A stretch of 64,000 bases of DNA from Podocnemis expansa. Its lineage: Eukaryota; Chordata; Testudines; Podocnemididae. The stretch spans positions 14,083,771 through 14,147,770 of the forward strand of contig ML681981.1 in assembly GCA_007922195.1 (NCBI GenBank). The letters are read 5' to 3'. Position numbers and translations under genes: made by a program. Each line of letters begins with the position of its first letter. Position 1 is the stretch's first letter. This document shows positions 58,579-64,000 of this stretch, one piece after another. Under the pieces are notes generated by a model. That model did no database searches and was not told the origin of the DNA. It was given only the letters and a program-made list of their open reading frames with translations.

Positions 58579-60779
58579 ATGGCATTGAGTGCAAGTCAGT
58601 GGTGTAGCTGGGAGTGGAAATTTGCATTGATACCAACTTATGTTGCAATAAAAGTCTGTCATTACAGCAACCCATTTACATTGCATATTTTTATATTATA
58701 TTTGAATATTGGGGACAGGATGAGGAGACTGCAGAGGAGGGATCTGACAGCAGGAGACCCCACAAGTAGGGTTACCAGCAGAGAGAGGAAATCCCTTCAG
58801 CACCACGCGCTGGCATGTGTTAAGCTGGTGATGGGGGAAGTTGGGCCTGGCTCTCACTGTGGGCATAGGAGAAGTTTATGGTGCAGAGCAGACACAGCAA
58901 TGAGGAGGGCTGGGCTGCTTCATTCCCTTCTGCTCCCTGCCTGCCATGGAATTCTGCAGAAAGGCCAAGAGTCACCCATTCTTTAGCCAGGAGTTCCTGA
59001 TCCACAGCCATGTGGGCACTGGTTTCTGCATTTGTAACTGGATGTCCAACCCTGCCTCACTTCTGGTTTTGCCCGCGTACACAGTTCAAGCGGCAAAGGG
59101 AAAGCAATACTTGTCAATTTCTTTACATAGGTGGCTATGATGCAGATTGAATCCTCAGATGTTTGAGGGAAGCACCAATTAACTTAAGCAAGGACCCAAA
59201 GCATGCAGCCAAGGGTAGTCTAAATCAATGTGAAGAGTTTGGCGTAAGGGAAACCAGCTAGCATCACAAGAACTACAAGCAGCTCCTGCTTTCTCCAGGC
59301 CTCTGACGGATGGACTACCTATATCTTTAGTCCCTACTTGGCATATATTATTGCAAATCCTACAATTCTCAGGTAACCTTGGGAATTGCAACACTCAGAA
59401 TACCTGTTCCTGCAGGAAGGTGTTCCTGGACTACATATCTGCCTCACTGGGCTCAGCATGCCCTATTACAGACACAATTAATCCATTTTGAGACCAAAGA
59501 ACCTACTAGAAACATTCATTTTTTGGTAATACATTCTGCTAGGCACAATCATACAAATATTTGAGCCCTTGAACTTGATGAGAGATTTTCTGTTGATTTC
59601 AGTGAGTAACTGTGTTTGGCCCTAGATCTGCTGATATTACATACTGTTCCTGGAAGTAGACAAAAATTTACTGTTCTCTGTGAAGAAGTTTTATTAAAAG
59701 GAAAACAGAATATTAATGATTATGGCTAGACCTTGCTTCCTAATTTGTCAGTTTGAAATATTTATTGAGTGATTTAATAAAATAGCTATTTTCACAGAAA
59801 GGATGGATAATAAATAAATGGAGAAAGTCAAATTAAGGCTTTTTCTGTTTTTGCTCTTTTTTTAAAAACAGTTATGAGGAAAGTAGTGTTAATTTTCTAA
59901 TGCTTAAACCATTTACATATATCATTTATACATTTGATCCTCCTATGCCTTGATCCAAAATCTTTCAACATTATGATTTCTTCACCACACATGGGCAGTT
60001 GTGTGATTGCTTTCTGAAATCCAACTTGATTGTTTTCCAGAGAATTCTACTAGATTTGCCAGATAATATATATATTGTTGGGGATTTCTACAATGATGAG
60101 TTTCAATATTTCTAGGTTTTAAATGATCTCACCAATTGCCTTAACATCCTAAAGAAAAAAAATTGTTTTATTTTATTTTTTAAGAGATCCTTTTTAATGG
60201 TCTGTTTCCTATCAAGAGAAAGGAGAAGAAAGACAATGAGAGAAGCTTAGTTTTTAAAATATGTCTTCTACTTTATTTACCATAATATAATGTCATGTGC
60301 CACTAGTTAAAAACAACTTCATGGAAGAATAATGAAGAATTTATTGGGTGGGATACACTTGTATCAGTAATAGCTCTGATTGTGTTAGAAAAAAATTGAA
60401 ACACACATAGTGGAAGGAGGAAATTAAGATGAAGAAATTTTAGCTAAATATCAAGAAAAAGAGTTCCTGACAGCAAGATAAATTTAGATTGTGAAATAGC
60501 CTACCAAGACCAGTGCTGAAACTTAGTTGTGTGGGACATATAAATAAGAACAAATGGTATTCTAGAAAATATCCTGTAATTGGCAGGAAGTTGACATATA
60601 GATCTAAATATAACACCCTAAATCAAATACCCCACAAAATATCTACTGTACCACCTAGATGTTGACATCATATTCCTAATGGAAATATATCTGGGAATGA
60701 GTTGAGAGTGCTGTGTGCGTTTGCTTTTCTGTTTTGCGTTTGTTTTCTGGTTGGGCTTTTTTTCTTTTCTTCTTCTCAG
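58579..60779. other. unassigned DNA
   Basis: A moderately GC-rich patch at 58700-59000 has a possible hAT-like start (CAGTGGTGTAGCTGGGAG at 58598) but no matching end. The rest is AT-rich and featureless. Confidence 0.4.
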
Positions 60780-60784
60780 TTTGC

Positions 60785-60992
60785 AGGGGCTGAGTGGCAG
60801 TTGGAATCAGGTGACCCCAATTGGGGTGGAGCCTTCCTATTGGGGCTGCTATAAAGGCAGCCACTCAAGGAAGCTGCAGCACCAGGAGCAGGCAACAGGG
60901 GAGTTTGAGAAGGAGTTGTTTGGAGGGAGAAAGGCAGACTTGTGGCAGAGATTGAGGTAGCAGCAGAAATCACTCCAACAAGGGAAGAGACA
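60785..60992 (+). promoter_or_regulatory. CR1 5' UTR with promoter-like motifs
   Basis: CCAATTGGGG and CCTATTGGGG are followed by GCTATAAAGGCAG (TATA-like, 60848-60860), about 135 bp before the ORF1 start. Autonomous LINEs need an internal promoter; whether this one starts transcription at the element's 5' end is inference. Confidence 0.45.
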
Positions 60993-62086
60993 ATGAAGAT
61001 GAGAGGATGTGGAAGCTGTAGGATGTACATCATCTTGGAGGGTATAACCCTAAAGAATTCTGTTTGTATGAAGTGCCACCTCATAGAGCTGTTGGAGGAG
61101 AAAATCTGAGGGTTGGAGATGCAGGTGGCAACTATGGTTGAGTTTAGAAGGGGGTTTTAACAGTTGATGGAGCAGAGAACTGGAGAGGCTGGAGACAAAA
61201 ACTCAGAGCTGCAGATGGAAACAGGAGCAACCACTTCCAAGGGGAGACTGCCAGGTGAGGAAAGTGAGCAGTGGAAACACGTGACTTTGAAAAGGCAGCA
61301 GAGAAAAAGACCAGCTAGTGAAGGTGAAATAGAACTCAGTAACAGGTTTGCTGAATTAGCAAATGCAGGAATCCAGCAGGGGAACACTGATGGTGGGAAT
61401 GTGAGGAAGAAGAAGAGAGCAGCTAGTCCCATTCAAAGGGGAGTTGAGCCTCTGGAGATAAATAAGAACCCAAGAAGCATTCAGAAGCAGATGCAGAGGA
61501 TTGTGAACAGCAGCTGTAGACATCATGACTCCCGGACAGAGAGAACTGGGGATAGACTGGAGAAGCACACTGTTTCCAGGAAAAGGCAAGTGTATGTGAT
61601 TGAGGATCCTCTGCTGAGGAGGACAGACAGGCCTCTAACTAGAAGTGACCCTGAGAACAGGAGGGTGTGCTGCTTGCCTAGAGCAAAGATACAGTGTGGA
61701 TCTGAGGCTGAAGAGGATCCTCATGGGAGCAGGAAAGAATCCTCTGATTCTCCTTCATGTGGGTACGGATGATATAGCTAGATTCTCATTGGAACTTATC
61801 AAAGGAGACTGTGCCAGGATGGGGAGGACTCTCAAGGAGCTGGAGGCTCAGGTAATCTTTAGTGGCATTCTGCATGTCCCTAGAGGAGGACAACACAGCT
61901 GTGAGAAGATTCTGGCAGTTAACAGATGGCTCAAGCAGTAATATTACAAGGAGGGGCTTGGGATGTATAGGCGCTGGGAGGCGTTCATGAACAGAAGGTT
62001 GTTTGCCAGGGACTTCACCTGAGTAGTGAGGGAAACAGACTTCTGGGAGGGAGGCTAGCTCAACTGATTAAGAGAGCTTTAAACTA
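60993..62086 (+). pseudogene. CR1 ORF1 remnant (zinc-finger and SGNH esterase type)
   Basis: CR1 ORF1 encodes an RNA-binding protein with an N-terminal cysteine motif and a C-terminal SGNH esterase-like domain. The start is ATG at 60993 (MKMRGCGSCRMY), giving CxxC and, further on, VCMKCHLIELLEEK. Stops follow at 61107 and 61158. The frame from 61164 runs to 61772 and contains EDPLLRRT at the position of the GDSLL block, so the catalytic Ser is lost, then RRVCCLPRAKIQ. The reading then shifts frame to LLHVGTDDIARFS (block III; GTND expected) and VIFSGILHVP, ending at 61941. A further shift back to the first frame gives GLHLSSEG at about 62010, which keeps the His of the D-x-x-H block, and the end at 62086. 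The esterase would be inactive. Confidence 0.82.
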
Positions 62087-62233
62087 AGGAGTGTGGGGAG
62101 ATGGTTGGGGGATGCTCAAACAATTTCTATACTAGCATTGAGAAGCAGGAAACTGAATTCAGAAAAGACAAAGATGTGGGAGGCAGTATAGATGCTAGAA
62201 AGGAGGGAAGCATAAATACTGGTCTGATGGGCG

Positions 62234-64000
62234 ATGTTGGCAGTAGTAAAAAAAAGGCTATGTCAGGTACAGAATGTGAGCAAAGCCAAGCAGCAAAAGC
62301 TAAAATGTTTACATACCAATGCAAGAAGCCTAGGTAATAAAATGGAGGAACTGGAACTACTGGTAGAGGAACTGAAACCAGATATTATAGGAATAACAGA
62401 AACATGGTGGAATAGTAGTCACAACTGGTGTATGGGCATTAAAGCCTATGTGCTCTTTAGGAAAGACAGATGTAATGGCAAAGGTGGCACTGTGGCATTG
62501 TATAGCAATGATGCACTAGAATGCTGAAATTAGGAGGACAGAGTCTATCTGGCTCAAAATCACATTGGAGAAGAAAGCTACTAGAGATTTTCCTGCATTA
62601 ATGCATGAGGTGTGTTACAGACCGCCAGGATCTGATTTGGACATGGATAGAGAACTCTTTAAGGCCTTTAAGGAAGTAAATGCTACTGGGAACTGTGTGA
62701 TTATGGGAGATTTTAACTCCCCAGATATAGACTGGAGGATATGTGCTAGCAGCAGTAAAAGGGCCCAGATTTTCTTGGAGGTGATAGGAGAAGAATTTCT
62801 CCATAAAGCGGTTTCCAAACCATCGAGAGGAGATGCAATCTTAGATTTGGTATTAGTCAGTAGTGAGGACCTCATAGAGAAATTAGTTGTAGGGGACAAC
62901 CTAGGTTCTAGTGATCATGAGCTAATCTAATATAAACTGAATGGAAGGGTAAACAAAAATAAATCTGTGACCAGAGTCTTTGACTTCAAAAGGGCTAACT
63001 TCAAAAAATTAAGGGAATTAGCTAGGGAAGTGGACTGGACCAAAGAATTCACGGATATGAACATTGAAGATGCTTGGAACTGCTTCAAGACAAAGCTGTA
63101 GGAACTATCTGAAGCCTGCACTCCAAAGAAGAGGACAAAATTTTCAGGCATGGGTTCTAAACCAAGCTGGATGAATGTACATCTTAAACAGGTGATTAGG
63201 AGGAAACACAAGGCCTACAATGAGTGGAAGTTGGGAGGGACAGGAAAGGAGGGCTACCTTTTAGAGGTCAGAGCATGTAGGGATCAAGTGAGGAAGGCCA
63301 AAAGCCAAGCAGAGTTAGACCTTGCAAAGGGAATCAAAACCAATAGTAAAAGGCTCTTCAGCCGTATAAATAGAAAGAAAACACAGAAGGAGGAGGTTGG
63401 ACCACTATACACTGAGGATGGAGTAGAGATCAAGGATAATCTTGGCATGGCTGAATATCTAAATAAGTTCTTTGCCTCTGTCTTTAATGAGGGTGATGGT
63501 GAGATTGGGGACAGAGGTAGGGCAGCTAATAGGAATGAGAATGTAGAAACGGAAATTACCATATCTGAGGTGGAAGCCAAGCTTCAGCTGCTTAATGGAA
63601 CTAAATCAGGGGGTCCAGATAATCTTCATCTGAGAATATTGAAGGAACCTGCACATGACATTGCCAGCCCTTTAGCAAGGATTTTTAAAGTATCAGTGAA
63701 CACAGGGGTTGTACCTCATGACTGGAGAATTGCTAATATAGTCCCTATTTTTAAGAAACAGTAAAAGTGATCCAGGTAACTAGAGGCCTGTTAGTTTGAC
63801 CTCAGCAATATGCAAGGTCTTGGAGAAAATTCTGAAGGAGTACTTAAGGATATTGAGGAAAATGGTAACTGTGATAAAATACAACATGGCTTTAGAAAAG
63901 GTAGATCATGCCAGACTAACCTGATCTCCTTTTTTGAGAAAATAACAGATTTTTTGGAAAAAGGAAATGCAGTGGACCTAATTTACTTAGATTTCAGCAA
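62234..64000 (+). pseudogene. CR1 ORF2 remnant (AP endonuclease and RT start)
   Basis: ORF2 of CR1 encodes the AP-like endonuclease and reverse transcriptase. In the frame from 62234 the endonuclease begins: LHTNARSLGNKMEELELL (Asn block) and DIIGITETWW (catalytic Glu), to a stop at 62525. From 62565 in another frame come EVCYRPPG, CVIMGDFNSPDIDW and NLGSSDHELI (catalytic Asp and His), so all endonuclease blocks are present but split. A stop lies at 62928 and another (TAG, probably from CAG) at 63099. Then the linker and RT entry follow: GGPDNLHLRILKEPA and IANIVPIFKKQ, to 63764. After further shifts HGFRKGRSCQTNLI and VDLIYLDFS (motif A) appear before the sequence ends. The ORF2 start is uncertain, lying at about 62100-62240. 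Confidence 0.85.

Larger units (their letters stand above)
60780..64000 (+). mobile_element. CR1 LINE with 5' end, truncated by the window
   Basis: A 5' UTR/promoter region, ORF1 remnant and ORF2 remnant follow in the order of a full-length CR1. The 5' boundary is approximate (60700-60790), and the element continues beyond 64000, where the sequence stops within RT motif A (DLIYLDFS). ORF1 has at least two stops and two frameshifts; ORF2 has at least three stops and three frameshifts. It is a dead but long copy, the most complete element in the window. Confidence 0.9.

Noticed and set aside
58531..58986. 151-codon plus-strand frame
   Set aside because: It starts inside a CR1 tail and crosses into unrelated sequence, so it is not a coherent protein.
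58598..59095. hAT-like element starting CAGTGGTGTAGCTGG
   Set aside because: No inverted right end or 8-bp duplication could be found.

Overview
The window is AT-rich, gene-poor vertebrate DNA, either intergenic or deep intronic. The repeat set is that of a sauropsid: many CR1 LINE fragments, a long CR1 with its 5' end present, Penelope-like elements (PLEs), hAT and MITE-type DNA transposons, MIR-like CORE-SINEs and a tRNA-CR1 SINE. A turtle is the best guess. This rests on recalled resemblance of the PLE tails and the TATGTCTACAC MITEs to turtle repeats; the species cannot be told. No complete host gene was found. The only host coding candidate is one putative 95-bp exon at 40677-40771.

Layout. 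1-4.2 kb: two abutting hAT pieces in unremarkable DNA. 4.2-5.5 kb: a CR1 3' part on the minus strand. 6.2-10.1 kb: a cluster of PLE copies, including a 5'-truncated copy with a GIY-YIG endonuclease remnant and a perfect 13-bp target duplication, plus a GC-rich hAT MITE. 10-19 kb: mostly unassigned, with scattered PLE, MIR and CR1 scraps. 19-25 kb: two unresolved C-rich blocks, CR1, and MITEs with TATGTCTACAC ends. 28-31.8 kb: two hAT elements with perfect 8-bp duplications. 33-36.5 kb: palindromic MITEs and an old LINE 3' end. 39-42.2 kb: very small PLE insertions and the candidate exon. 45.5-50.9 kb: a stack of nested transposons. 53.5-55.0 kb: a probable solo LTR of about 1.5 kb containing a minisatellite. 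55.9-58.6 kb: a tRNA-Ile-like SINE and CR1 tails. 60.8-64.0 kb: the 5' half of a CR1 with promoter region, broken ORF1 and broken ORF2, cut by the window end in reverse transcriptase motif A.

Themes. (1) The short repeats beginning AAACAAACAAGGAGTC are PLE tails. Most copies are fold-back structures, several flanked by 10-13 bp target duplications, and three carry the core of a hammerhead-type ribozyme at identical spacing. (2) At 45.5-50.9 kb an old LINE was hit by CR1s; one CR1 was hit by a hAT element, and that element contains PLE insertions, giving a relative chronology. (3) The MITEs share the TATGTCTACAC end but have unrelated interiors, one of them packed with 14-bp palindromes. All coding remnants seen are transposon-derived and broken.
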